A stretch of 40,312 nucleotides of DNA from contig JAHAYX010000029.1 in assembly GCA_018384365.1 (NCBI GenBank), positions 1-40,312 of the forward strand, read 5' to 3'. This stretch comes from Clostridiaceae bacterium. GTDB lineage: Bacteria; Bacillota; Clostridia; Oscillospirales; QAMX01. Below the pieces are notes generated by a model, which was given only the letters and a program-made list of their open reading frames with translations, was not told the DNA's origin and ran no database searches. The translations under genes and the position numbers were made by a program. Shown piece by piece: positions 32,572 to 40,312 of the stretch (position 1 is its first letter; every line of letters starts with the position of its first letter).

Positions 32572-34548
32572 ATGGAGAACATGGCAGCATTGAAAGAAGC
32601 AAGTGCTCTGCTTCCGAATGGGCAGTATTTTGACAACTGGGAGACGGAGCAGGTTTACGACCGTGAACTTCACGTTGACTGTAATAACCCGGCAGCATGC
32701 GATCAGAATGACGGCTCGAAGGAGCATCCGTTTAAAACCATCAACGCGGCTGCGGCAATCGCAGAGCCCGGCACCCGCGTGTTGATTCACGCCGGTACTT
32801 ATCGCGAGACAGTGCGTCCGCAGCGCGGCGGCGAAAGCCCGGAACGCATGATTTCCTATGAGGCCGCAGGGGATGGCGAGGCCATCATCAAGGCTTCCAT
32901 CGTTGCAACGGAATTTGAACGCAGCACTGACTGGAATCTCTACCGTTTCCGTCTGCCGGCAAAGGGCGAGCCGGAAGCCGTGATCTGGCAGACTAAGCTG
33001 AATCCGGATGAATTCCGCGGCTACAATCCCTTCTGCGCGGTGAATATTCTGCACGACCGTCTGTTCATTGAATATGACAAGACGGATATGACGCCGTATC
33101 TGAACCGCCGCGGCATGGTGTTTGTGGATGGCAAGCCGCTTACGCAGGTTGCCCTGTACAATCAGATGTCCCAGATCCCCGGTTCCTATTGGGTCGAGGC
33201 AAACGGACAGATTGTCCACTTCCGCCTGGAAGACGACGGCGATCCGGCTGATCATGTGATCGAGCTGACCTGCCGTGAGCAGTGCTTCGCACCGGATATT
33301 CCCTTCCTGAGCTATATCAAGGTCTCCGGACTGACCTGTGCGCACGCGGCAATGGGCGCGCCTGTCCCGCAGCGCGGCGCGATCTCCTGTTTCCGCGGTC
33401 ATCACTGGATTATCGAAGATTGTACGATTGACTGGGCAAACGCCGTTGGTATCGACTGCGGCTTTGAGTGCTGGCACCGTCCGCATTACGAGGATCAGAT
33501 TTCCGGCTATACGATCATCCGCCGAAACAAGATTTATGATGTCGGCGTTTGCGGCATCGCTGGTATGTTTGCGGTCAATCTCCTCATTGAGGACAACCTG
33601 ATTGAAGGCACCGGCTGGCAGAAGATGGAGCTCTCCTGGGAGGCCGGCGGTATTAAGGTACACAACTGTACGAACAGCCTGTACCGCCGCAATATCTTCA
33701 CCAAGACAATCCGCTGCGATGCACTGTGGATGGACTGCGGCAACGAGAATAACCGCGTGACGCAGAACCTCTTCTTAGACGGCATCGAGGCGCGCGAAGC
33801 AATCTTCATGGAGTGCACGCGTGACGACGTGAACCTCTTTGATAACAACATCATCTGGAACGTGGAAGGCCGCTTCAACGAGGACGATGTGCCGCATGTC
33901 TCCGGTTCTGCTCCGTGGTATGCCATGAGCGAGGATGGCAGCATTGTCAATGGTTACGGTATCTACGGCGAGGGAACAGATTATCTGTGGATGTCGAATA
34001 ACCTGATCGGTAAGTGCCGCAGTGCAGGTTATTTCCAGAAGCCGGTTGCCTTCCGTCTTGCGGGACGCGGCGGCACGGCGAGAGATGCAAAGTTCTTTAA
34101 TAACATTTTCTATCAGTGCGGTGAAGCGGCGATCAAGATGCCGACAGATAAGAACGAGTCCGAAGGCAACGTCTTTATAAAGATGCCGTCCGGCTTCCTG
34201 CGCATCCTGTATCCGGCGCCGACGGAGTGCCTGGATCTGAAGGCATGGCGTGAGTTCCATGGCTTTGACCTGACGGGCGCCGAAGCCGATTTCGATATCG
34301 ATATCGACACGGACAACTTCACTATGGAAATCCGTCCGTCCAGCAGCCCGGCATTCCCGTTCATGAGACGCCGCGGCAAGGGCGAAATGATCAGCGACCC
34401 GGCTGCACTTCCGAAGGTGAAGGCGGATCCGAAGGCCACGATCGACTTCTTTGGCAACGAAATGACGGACGCCGACCGCATTGCCGGCCCGTTCACTGCG
34501 CTTTCCGAGGGTCTGGTAATCAATATCGACCCGCGTAAACTGAAATAA
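32572..34548 (+). CDS. Right-handed parallel beta-helix protein (DUF1565-like N-terminus)
   Basis: The product is about 658 residues and starts MENMAALKEASALLPNGQYF; an ATG at 32581 is also possible. The N-terminal part (DGSKEHPFKTINAAAAIAEPGTRVLIHAGTYRE) is like DUF1565. Repeated beta-helix turns follow, for example HHWIIEDCTIDWANAVGIDC, IRRNKIYDVGVCGIAG, LIEDNLIEGTGW and LYRRNIFTKTIRCDALWMDC. Such folds are common in polysaccharide lyases, glycosidases and epimerases. No signal peptide, so cytoplasmic. Catalytic residues cannot be assigned. Its promoter overlaps an operator-like dyad. Confidence 0.82.
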   Translation: MENMAALKEASALLPNGQYFDNWETEQVYDRELHVDCNNPAACDQNDGSKEHPFKTINAAAAIAEPGTRVLIHAGTYRETVRPQRGGESPERMISYEAAGDGEAIIKASIVATEFERSTDWNLYRFRLPAKGEPEAVIWQTKLNPDEFRGYNPFCAVNILHDRLFIEYDKTDMTPYLNRRGMVFVDGKPLTQVALYNQMSQIPGSYWVEANGQIVHFRLEDDGDPADHVIELTCREQCFAPDIPFLSYIKVSGLTCAHAAMGAPVPQRGAISCFRGHHWIIEDCTIDWANAVGIDCGFECWHRPHYEDQISGYTIIRRNKIYDVGVCGIAGMFAVNLLIEDNLIEGTGWQKMELSWEAGGIKVHNCTNSLYRRNIFTKTIRCDALWMDCGNENNRVTQNLFLDGIEAREAIFMECTRDDVNLFDNNIIWNVEGRFNEDDVPHVSGSAPWYAMSEDGSIVNGYGIYGEGTDYLWMSNNLIGKCRSAGYFQKPVAFRLAGRGGTARDAKFFNNIFYQCGEAAIKMPTDKNESEGNVFIKMPSGFLRILYPAPTECLDLKAWREFHGFDLTGAEADFDIDIDTDNFTMEIRPSSSPAFPFMRRRGKGEMISDPAALPKVKADPKATIDFFGNEMTDADRIAGPFTALSEGLVINIDPRKLK

Positions 34549-34559
34549 TCTCTTTTTCC

Positions 34560-34583
34560 GGAGCCGGGACTTTTCCCGGCTCC
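34560..34583 (+). terminator. Hairpin after beta-helix gene
   Basis: Perfect 10-base stem GGAGCCGGGA/TCCCGGCTCC with a 4-base loop, followed by only a weak T tract. Confidence 0.6.
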
Positions 34584-34619
34584 ATTTCATTGCAAAGAAC
34601 TTTTTGGACGGCAGAACGC

Positions 34620-34657
34620 AAAAACACGGCAGTCCCCGGTGGCTGCCGTGTTTTTTT
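34620..34657 (+). terminator. Second terminator after beta-helix gene
   Basis: Arms AAAAACACGGCAG and CTGCCGTGTTTTT with a run of seven T. It lies directly before the next promoter. Confidence 0.9.
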
Positions 34658-34659
34658 GC

Positions 34660-34687
34660 TTGACATTGAAGAAAAATCCTTTATACT
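34660..34687 (+). promoter_or_regulatory. Promoter of ATC hydrolase-like gene
   Basis: TTGACA (34660-34665), 16 bases, TATACT (34682-34687). Confidence 0.7.
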
Positions 34688-34715
34688 GAGAAAAAATCTC
34701 AGGGGAGGGGATTGG

Positions 34716-35234
34716 ATGCATACAGAAGAACAGATCAGCCGGGAATATGCCGTCGGCGAGGTGCGGAACATGGCGTTTCAATTTGCGGATCTCTATTTTG
34801 CCTTTGCCGACTGTCTGCGGCTGGAATTCGGTGAGGAGAAAGCGCTGGAACTTGCGCAGCAGGTGATATTCCGCCGCGCCGCGGAACGCGCGCTTACTAT
34901 GGTACGCCGCGCGCAGGAACAGGGCGTGGCGCGCGTGCCCGAAAACATTCTGAAAATGACGGACGTGCCTTTTTTGGGCTGGGATGATGCCTTTGGCCGC
35001 GATCAGTGTCCCTATGGCGCGGCCTGGAACCGCCGGATTGCGGAAAATCCGTGGTTCCGGCGCTTTGCCTGCCTGTACTGCGATGTGACGGACACAACGA
35101 TTGCCGAAATTTTCACCGGGAATTGTTCCCACAAAATATACAAGAATGTTTTGCTGGGGAACGAAACCTGTGAACGGGAATATTTCCCGTCGGAGACGGT
35201 AAAGCTGGGCAAATATACCTACGGAACGCTGTGA
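34716..35234 (+). CDS. L-2-amino-thiazoline-4-carboxylate hydrolase-like protein
   Basis: The 172-residue product has the cysteine pattern of the ATC hydrolase family: DQCPYGAAWNRR, then FACLYCDVTDTTI, and LLGNETCEREYF near the end. The name comes from a few Pseudomonas enzymes in L-cysteine synthesis from thiazoline; most clostridial members are of unknown activity. The start at 34716 follows AGGGGAGGGG; the frame open from 34590 includes the upstream terminator and promoter and is rejected. It is monocistronic. Confidence 0.65.
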   Translation: MHTEEQISREYAVGEVRNMAFQFADLYFAFADCLRLEFGEEKALELAQQVIFRRAAERALTMVRRAQEQGVARVPENILKMTDVPFLGWDDAFGRDQCPYGAAWNRRIAENPWFRRFACLYCDVTDTTIAEIFTGNCSHKIYKNVLLGNETCEREYFPSETVKLGKYTYGTL

Positions 35235-35249
35235 TAATGTGGAAACAAA

Positions 35250-35289
35250 TGTGCAGGCGACCAAAAAGAGAGCGTCTGCACACTTTTTT
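35250..35289 (+). terminator. Terminator of ATC hydrolase-like gene
   Basis: Arms TGTGCAGGCG and CGTCTGCACA (one wobble pair) followed by six T. Confidence 0.85.
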
Positions 35290-35300
35290 GCAATTCCGGC

Positions 35301-35329
35301 TTGACGGAAGCCGATGGGTAGGGTATACT
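35301..35329 (+). promoter_or_regulatory. Promoter of EamA transporter gene
   Basis: TTGACG (35301-35306), 17 bases, TATACT (35324-35329), leaving a leader of about 95 bases. Confidence 0.7.
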
Positions 35330-35432
35330 ATAACCTGCAAATTCTGTCTGTCGAAAAAGGAAAAAATCCAGAGATTATCTGCTTTTTTTGACGGGAGGCA
35401 GAAAATACAAAAAACATGGGAGTAACAGTTGT

Positions 35433-36341
35433 ATGTGGTTCTGGCTATCCCTCATTGCGCTCCTCTGCTGGAGCGGATCGGATCTTTTCTCAAAGATCGG
35501 CTGCAAGGAACAGGACGACCGGCTGAGTCACCTCAAGATGGTGACGGCGGTTGGCATCGTGATGGGTCTTCATGCGGCGTATGAAATCTTCATAGGCGGC
35601 GTGGAAATCAATCTGCATATCCTGCTCACGTATCTGCCGGTTTCTGCGTTGTATATTGGTTCTATGGCGATTGGCTATATCGGCCTGCGCTATATTGAAC
35701 TTTCGATTTCGTCTCCGATTTGTAATTCCTCCGGTGCGTTGGTTGCAATACTGACCCTGATTACGGCCGGACGCGGCGAAGTGAACAACTTCCAGCTGAT
35801 TGCAGTGGCGTTGGTTTGCGTCGGTGTGATTGCGCTTGGCATTGTCGAGGCCACCGAGGATGAAGAACTCCGCATGGAGCGGCAGAAGGAGGGCAACCGC
35901 ATTTATGCAAAATCCTTCCTGGCGCTGGCGATCCCGATCATCTATTGCCTGCTGGATGCACTGGGCACCTTTGCAGACTCCATTGTGCTGGAAACGCTGG
36001 ATGAAAACTCCGCAAACGTTGCCTATGAACTGACCTTCTTTGTGGTGGGTATTCTCAGCATGTGCTATGTCCTCTTTGTCAAGCGCGATAAGCCCAAGGC
36101 ACGCCGCGAGATTCCGAAGTATATCGGCGCCTGCTTTGAAACGGCCGGTCAGTTTGCCTATATCTTTGCAATTGCGGACAGCGAGCACATCATGCTCTCT
36201 GCACCGATTATTTCCGCTTACTGCGTTGCATCGGTGTTGTGGGGCCGTCTGTTCCTGAAGGAAAAACTCTCCTGGAAGCATTATGCCTCTATTCTGATTG
36301 TGGTAATCGGCATTGTGATTATCGGTATCTTTGATATCTGA
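35433..36341 (+). CDS. EamA/DMT family transporter
   Basis: The 302-residue protein has about ten membrane segments in two EamA halves, beginning MWFWLSLIALLCWSGSDLFSKIG and ending with the typical LFLKEKLSWKHYASILIVVIGIVIIG. A cytoplasmic charged loop separates the halves (EATEDEELRMERQKEG). DMT members export or import amino acids, sugars or other metabolites; substrate unknown. The start at 35433 follows GGGAG at a spacing of about 10 bases; the frame open from 35388 lacks a better site. It lies upstream of the fucosidases but has its own terminator. Confidence 0.88.
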   Translation: MWFWLSLIALLCWSGSDLFSKIGCKEQDDRLSHLKMVTAVGIVMGLHAAYEIFIGGVEINLHILLTYLPVSALYIGSMAIGYIGLRYIELSISSPICNSSGALVAILTLITAGRGEVNNFQLIAVALVCVGVIALGIVEATEDEELRMERQKEGNRIYAKSFLALAIPIIYCLLDALGTFADSIVLETLDENSANVAYELTFFVVGILSMCYVLFVKRDKPKARREIPKYIGACFETAGQFAYIFAIADSEHIMLSAPIISAYCVASVLWGRLFLKEKLSWKHYASILIVVIGIVIIGIFDI

Positions 36342-36388
36342 CCTGAGAAAGGACCAAAAAGCGGCCGGGAGAGCGAAAACCGGTGTAT

Positions 36389-36420
36389 GAAAACGGCGTG
36401 ACCGAAGTCGCGCCGTTTTC
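36389..36420 (+). terminator. Hairpin after EamA gene
   Basis: Arms GAAAACGGCG (36389-36398) and CGCCGTTTTC (36411-36420), followed by CTTTC, a moderate T tract. Confidence 0.65.
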
Positions 36421-36466
36421 CTTTCGCATATGGAACGTTTTTTTCTGCCCTCTGTGCAGGAAAGCA

Positions 36467-36495
36467 CTGGATAATCACAGGAAAAGTAGTATAAT
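36467..36495 (+). promoter_or_regulatory. Weak promoter of first fucosidase gene
   Basis: Perfect TATAAT at 36490-36495 but a poor -35 box (CTGGAT, 36467-36472). An activator may be needed. The leader would be about 100 bases; nothing else is recognised in it. Confidence 0.45.
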
Positions 36496-36605
36496 GGTGA
36501 TAATGCAAATTCTGACAGGACGCGTATCGGAACGTTTTCTGTGTTCTTGATGATAATCCTCAAGATCCTCTCGATTGAATTGAAACTCTGAGAAAGAATG
36601 ATGCT

Positions 36606-38603
36606 ATGGATTCCTGGCGCACTACATTTCTGCCCGGTGATACCTTGAAAGAGCGGCTGAAAAAAGCCGCCCACGTCAGTCCCAGCCCCGCGCAGCTGAA
36701 GTGGATGGAACGGGAGTATATTGCCTTCCTGCACTATTCTCCCAACACCTTCACCAACCGGCAGTGGGGCAATGGCACCGAAACCACAGATGATTTCTGC
36801 CCGGACCGGCAGTCACCGGCGCAGTGGGCGCGGGTGTGCCGTGAGGCCGGCATGCGGATGGTGATTCCCACGCTGAAGCACCACGATGGTTTCTGCCAAT
36901 GGCACACGGATACCACAAATTTCAGCACGGCTGCCTGTACCGATGATACCGACATCGCCCGGGCGCTCAGCGAGGCCTGCGCAAAGGAAGGAATTGACTT
37001 TGGCGTGTACCTTTCCCCGTGGGACATGAACCTGCGCGAAAAAGGCATTTGGCCCACGGAAGCCTATCAGCAGATTTATCTGCGGCAGCTGCAGGAACTG
37101 ATGACGCGTTACGGCAGCATTGGCGAACTGTGGCTGGACGGCGCCTGCGGCGATCTCCCCATCTGGCAGCCTGTGGAGGCATACCGCCCGGATGAGTGGT
37201 ATGACCTGATGGAGCGGGAGCAGCCGAACTGTGTTGTGCGGCGCTACGACCCCTTCTGCTTTGCCACGGAGCAGGAATGGGAGGCATTGCAGCGCGGACA
37301 GGGTGAATTGCGCTGGCGGGGTAAGGCTGTCCGCTGGGTAGGCAATGAGGACGGCGTGGGCCGTGAGGATGAATGGTCCGTGCAGCCGGTATTCCACCGG
37401 GAGCTTGGCAGCGATGCGACGCTGCCCGATCTGGGAGAAGAGTCCTATTATCCGGAAGCCGTTGGTGCGGTGTGGTATCCCAACGAGGTGAATACGCACC
37501 TGCTGAACCAGTGGTTCTGGAACGAGGAAACCAGCTATGTCCGTTCCCTGGAGGACTTAGTGAACATTTTCTATCACTCCATCGGCAACAACGGCACGCT
37601 CCTGTTAAATGTGAGCCCTGACCGGCACGGTCTGATTCCCGAGGATCAGATCTGCCGTCTGAGGGAATTCCGGGAATTTATGGATGTCACCTTCGGCACC
37701 GATCTGGCACTGGGCGCGCAGGTGTGCGCTGATTCTGCCATGCCCGGCGCGCCGGCATCCGGCGTGCTGCTCTCCGATCCGGAGTCCTGGTGGTCGCCAG
37801 ACTGTGAAGACTGGGACGTTGACCGGGATCATGCCTCACTGGAAATTGTTCTTCCGGAAAAACAGACCTTTGACAACCTTCTGATCCAGGAAAATATCCG
37901 CGAAGGGCAGCGCGTTGCCGGTTGGCAGGCCTTTGCGTGGGTAGACGGACAGTGGCAGAAGCTCGCCGGAAAGAAAACCATCGGGTATAAGACCATTGTC
38001 CGCTTCCCGGCCGTCACCACAGACCGGGTGCGGGTGGAAATCCTGCGCAGCTGGGATACGCCGCAGATCTTGCGAATCAGCCTGCACCAAACGCATATGC
38101 CGGAAACGGTGCAGTTACGCCCTTACGAGCCCAAAACCGTCCGTGCGCCGGAAAGTGAGCCCGCAGGGCTGGCAGCCGGCCTGCACTGCACGGTTTATCA
38201 GGGCGGAATGCAGTCCGCTGCCATGATTGGAACAGTGGAGCGTCCCGTACTGTGCGAAGGCATCGTCTCCATGCTGCATCTGCCGGACCTTGACAGGGAT
38301 CAGGATTACAGCTTGCTGCTGGAAGGTTATCTGCGCGTGCCCTATGCCCATGAGGCGCTCTTTAAGCTGGGAAGCGCCGATGGCGCGGTGCTGTGGCTGA
38401 ACGGCCAGCGGGTACTGGATAACGATGAACCCCATGCATATACCGAGAAAATCGCCGCCGTACAGCTTGAGAAGGGCTTGTATCCCATCAAGCTGCAGTA
38501 TACCAGCTTCCGCCATCCCGGAAAGCTCCAGCTGCTTTGGACAAACCCCGCCTATGAATTCTGCCCGATACCTGCCAATGCATTGACCCATACGGCGGAA
38601 TAA
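36606..38603 (+). CDS. Alpha-L-fucosidase (GH29) with discoidin-like and PA14-like domains
   Basis: The 665-residue enzyme removes terminal L-fucose. The GH29 catalytic domain (about 1-370) has CKHHDGF-like LKHHDGFCQWHT, VYLSPWD, and the nucleophile D178 in ELWLDGACGD. A discoidin-like beta domain (about 395-505) and a PA14-like domain (about 545-660, LEGYLRVPYAHEALFKLGSADGAVLWLNG) follow, both likely sugar-binding. No signal peptide, so it should act in the cytoplasm. The ribosome-binding site is weak (AGAAAG). It is convergent with the second fucosidase. Confidence 0.93.
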   Translation: MDSWRTTFLPGDTLKERLKKAAHVSPSPAQLKWMEREYIAFLHYSPNTFTNRQWGNGTETTDDFCPDRQSPAQWARVCREAGMRMVIPTLKHHDGFCQWHTDTTNFSTAACTDDTDIARALSEACAKEGIDFGVYLSPWDMNLREKGIWPTEAYQQIYLRQLQELMTRYGSIGELWLDGACGDLPIWQPVEAYRPDEWYDLMEREQPNCVVRRYDPFCFATEQEWEALQRGQGELRWRGKAVRWVGNEDGVGREDEWSVQPVFHRELGSDATLPDLGEESYYPEAVGAVWYPNEVNTHLLNQWFWNEETSYVRSLEDLVNIFYHSIGNNGTLLLNVSPDRHGLIPEDQICRLREFREFMDVTFGTDLALGAQVCADSAMPGAPASGVLLSDPESWWSPDCEDWDVDRDHASLEIVLPEKQTFDNLLIQENIREGQRVAGWQAFAWVDGQWQKLAGKKTIGYKTIVRFPAVTTDRVRVEILRSWDTPQILRISLHQTHMPETVQLRPYEPKTVRAPESEPAGLAAGLHCTVYQGGMQSAAMIGTVERPVLCEGIVSMLHLPDLDRDQDYSLLLEGYLRVPYAHEALFKLGSADGAVLWLNGQRVLDNDEPHAYTEKIAAVQLEKGLYPIKLQYTSFRHPGKLQLLWTNPAYEFCPIPANALTHTAE

Positions 38604-38612
38604 CCCAATCAA

Positions 38613-38656
38613 AAAGAAGCGTTCCTTCCGGCACAGCCGTGGGAAACGCTTCTTTC
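38613..38656. terminator. Bidirectional terminator between fucosidases
   Basis: Stem GAAGCGTT (38616-38623) and AACGCTTC (38645-38652), with T tracts outward on both strands. Confidence 0.88.
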
Positions 38657-38657
38657 T

Positions 38658-40070
38658 TTATGCATAGATTCCGAGAAAACGCAGCGTCGGCGCAACTCTC
38701 GCATCCAAAATGCGGATGCGCAGCGCGGTGGTATGAACGTCATCCAGCACGGCGATGCGCTTGTGGCCGATGATCGTACCCTCCGACACGGTTTTCCAGG
38801 TGTTGTCCTGCTCTGCGTCGATGGCAAAACGCTCCACGCGTTGACTGCACAAAAGCTGCTCCATCAGCACGACCCGGCGGATGGTTTGCGGCGACTCCCA
38901 GCGGAGGGCGATTTCCGCCGCGCCGTCCTCTGCCGCAGGGAGGTAGTACGTTTCGTCCTTCGTGCGGACGCAGGCAATTTCATGTTCCGGCGCGGCGGGC
39001 GAGGCCGTCAGCGCGGCACTGTCCAGCAGGTTTGCGCCGTAGCCGGTGCGGAGATAGTCGCCAAATTCCCGCAGGCGGGCCACATCGTTTTCGTGGAACA
39101 GTCCTTCCCGCGTAGGCGGAATGTTCAACAGGAAGGTGGCGTTGCCGCCCACCGACTTTTCGTAGATGTCAATCAGCTTGTTAAGCGGACGCACCTGGTC
39201 ATTCTCGCTCTCGTGCCAGAACCAGCCCGGGCGAATGGAGGTATTTACCTCAGCCGGATACCAGATGAGCTCGGTTTCGTCCTTCAGTATGGCTCGGCTG
39301 CCCAAATCCTGGTCTCCTGCCCGGATCGTGCGCTGGCGGAAGGACACGTCATCTGTCTGCTGACTGGCGGAGGCCACCTTTTCGGTATCCGCCGTGCGCC
39401 GCGGCACGACGCTCCACTCGGATTCCCGGGTATCACCCGCCTCGTTGCCGCACCAGCGGATGTCCGGCCCGCAGACATGGATGCATGCGTCGGGCTGCAG
39501 ATGGCGGATGGTTTCATAATAGCGCTCCCAGTCATAGTATTGCTTTTTGCCGTTGGGGCCTTCGCCGCATGCGCCGTCGAACCACACGGAGAAAACCTCG
39601 CCATACTGGGTGAGCAGCTCGGTCAGCTGGGCCACAAAGTAGTCGTCATAAGGCTTGCCGGTGCCGTACAGCGGCTGATTTCGGTCCCACGGGGACAAAT
39701 ATACGCCGAATCCGATACCGCCTCGGCGGCAGGCCGCCGCAACTTCGCCCACGATGTCGCCCTTGCCGCCTTTATAAGGGCTGGCGGCGATGGTGTGGTC
39801 GGTATAGTTACTGGGCCACAGGCAAAAACCATCGTGGTGCTTGCAGGTGAGGATAAGCCCCTTCATGCCTGCGCTCTCAATCGCCGAAACCCATTGCTCT
39901 GCGTCAAAATCCGTGGGGTTGAATATCTCTGGGCTTTCAGTGCCGTCGCCCCACTCCTTGTCGGTAAATGTGTTTACCGTGAAATGGACGAATGCATAGA
40001 ACTCTGTCTGCTGAAAGCGTATCTGGCGTTCGTCGGGGATGATCTTAATAAGTCTCTCGTCAAGCGTCAT
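38658..40070 (-). CDS. Alpha-L-fucosidase (GH29), compact form
   Basis: The 470-residue enzyme has the GH29 domain with ILTCKHHDGFCLWP, GFGVYLSPWD, the nucleophile D165 in VWFDGACGEG, and NATFLLNIPPTREG. A C-terminal beta domain (about 375-470) looks discoidin-like; a PA14 domain is absent, unlike its neighbour. No signal peptide. The start at 40070 is set by GGAGG 8 bases upstream; a longer frame to 40127 crosses the promoter and is rejected. It is divergent from an AraC-type regulator, which likely controls it. Confidence 0.95.
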   Translation of the reverse strand: MTLDERLIKIIPDERQIRFQQTEFYAFVHFTVNTFTDKEWGDGTESPEIFNPTDFDAEQWVSAIESAGMKGLILTCKHHDGFCLWPSNYTDHTIAASPYKGGKGDIVGEVAAACRRGGIGFGVYLSPWDRNQPLYGTGKPYDDYFVAQLTELLTQYGEVFSVWFDGACGEGPNGKKQYYDWERYYETIRHLQPDACIHVCGPDIRWCGNEAGDTRESEWSVVPRRTADTEKVASASQQTDDVSFRQRTIRAGDQDLGSRAILKDETELIWYPAEVNTSIRPGWFWHESENDQVRPLNKLIDIYEKSVGGNATFLLNIPPTREGLFHENDVARLREFGDYLRTGYGANLLDSAALTASPAAPEHEIACVRTKDETYYLPAAEDGAAEIALRWESPQTIRRVVLMEQLLCSQRVERFAIDAEQDNTWKTVSEGTIIGHKRIAVLDDVHTTALRIRILDARVAPTLRFLGIYA

Positions 40071-40098
40071 ATGACATACCTCCAATTGTATTATTAAT

Positions 40099-40127
40099 AT
40101 GATAAACCCGCTTGACAGAAAAGTCAA
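40099..40127 (-). promoter_or_regulatory. Promoter of compact fucosidase gene
   Basis: On the minus strand TTGACT (40122-40127), 17 bases, TATCAT (40099-40104). It interleaves with the divergent AraC promoter. Confidence 0.75.
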
Positions 40128-40140
40128 TCAATGATATTAT
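40112..40140 (+). promoter_or_regulatory. Promoter of AraC-type regulator gene
   Basis: TTGACA (40112-40117), 17 bases, TATTAT (40135-40140). Its -35 box and the fucosidase -35 box are the two halves of the palindrome TTGAC-N6-GTCAA (40112-40127). Confidence 0.8.
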
Positions 40141-40175
40141 GATAATATAACGATATGAACATCGAGGTGTACAAA

Positions 40176-40312
40176 ATGTATTTCTATGATTATCCCATTA
40201 TCGGCGCGGAGGCGGCGCTTCCGCTGTATCTGATAAGCGTCGGCGTCAACGAGTGGCAGTATCACGTTGTGAACAAAGAAGGCGAGCAGTATGCCAAGAT
40301 ACTATATTGCAC
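40176..40312 (+). CDS. AraC family transcriptional regulator, 5' part (partial)
   Basis: Only the first 45 codons are in the window. The sequence MYFYDYPIIGAEAALPLYLISVGVN and its WQYHVVNKEGEQYAKILYC continuation look like the N-terminal cupin domain of AraC-type sugar regulators, which often begins with a short strand before the ligand-binding barrel. GAGGTG (40164-40169) supports the start at 40176; an in-frame ATG at 40155 lies too near the predicted transcription start. Divergence from the fucosidase gene suggests it senses fucose or fucosylated glycans. Confidence 0.65.
   Translation, partial: MYFYDYPIIGAEAALPLYLISVGVNEWQYHVVNKEGEQYAKILYC

Noticed and set aside
32551-33663. Minus-strand open frame opposite the beta-helix gene
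   Set aside because: Antisense shadow without a ribosome-binding site or family features.
35330-35432. Attenuator in the EamA leader
   Set aside because: There is a T-rich run after a weak 4-base stem only; not convincing.
38733-40097. Long plus-strand open frame opposite the second fucosidase gene
   Set aside because: It is the antisense of a clear GH29 gene and shows no family features.

Overview
This window looks like the chromosome of a GC-moderate (roughly 55% by eye) anaerobic Firmicute of the class Clostridia, probably a gut commensal. Evidence: lysine/cell-wall synthesis uses DapL (LL-diaminopimelate aminotransferase) plus DapF; there is an S-layer-homology (SLH) surface protein; there are several families common in Clostridia (DUF2812, DUF1848, DUF2752, WG repeats, ATC hydrolase); ribosome-binding sites are strong GGAGG types and promoters follow the TTGACA-17-TATAAT pattern. 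The species cannot be named from the sequence alone. No rRNA, tRNA, CRISPR array or IS element was seen.

Layout. 1-162: region beyond the 3' end of guaA, with repeated TGTAGCC motifs and a short ORF tail that could be the edge of an integrated element. 163-4156: guaA (minus) divergent from dapF-dapL (plus). 4208-5677: DUF1848 and zinc-ribbon membrane protein operon (minus). 5842-9738: DUF2812 membrane protein, WG-repeat surface protein (minus), YihY/BrkB membrane protein. 9742-12946: DUF2752 protein (minus), gdhA glutamate dehydrogenase, small unknown protein and AEC transporter (minus). 13152-16873: probable operon of FAD-dependent oxidoreductase, peptidase T and a nucleoside hydrolase. 16870-18694: ABC-F ATPase behind a long structured leader. 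18771-20801: sugar isomerase/epimerase-like protein plus a clan GH-A-like hydrolase. 20934-23584: MBL-fold hydrolase (minus) divergent from a transglutaminase/SLH surface protein. 23713-26434: Nudix, rhomboid protease, beta-lactamase-like serine hydrolase and DUF3267 operon. 26521-28435: LURP-one-like protein (minus), rhomboid-like membrane protein and DinB-like protein. 28498-32479: uORF/terminator leader followed by a heterodimeric ABC exporter. 32503-36341: parallel beta-helix protein, ATC hydrolase-like protein, EamA transporter. 36606-40312: two convergent GH29 alpha-L-fucosidases and the start of an AraC-type regulator divergent from the second one.

Two themes stand out. First, regulated leaders: the ABC-F gene and the ABC exporter each sit behind a leader with a small ORF and an intrinsic terminator, the architecture of translation-dependent attenuation that senses ribosome-targeting drugs or translation stress. 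A hairpin followed by a T tract also lies in the dapF leader. Second, carbohydrate use: fucosidases, a beta-helix protein, a GH-A-like protein and an isomerase all lack signal peptides, so the cell probably imports glycan fragments and finishes degrading them inside. The second fucosidase and its AraC regulator share a compact divergent promoter whose two -35 boxes are the halves of one small palindrome.

Most genes are ordinary housekeeping or accessory genes. The best candidates for undescribed biology are the leader of the ABC exporter (28498-28839), the leader of the ABC-F gene (16870-17158), the divergent fucosidase/AraC switch (40070-40176), and the putative integration site at the guaA 3' end.
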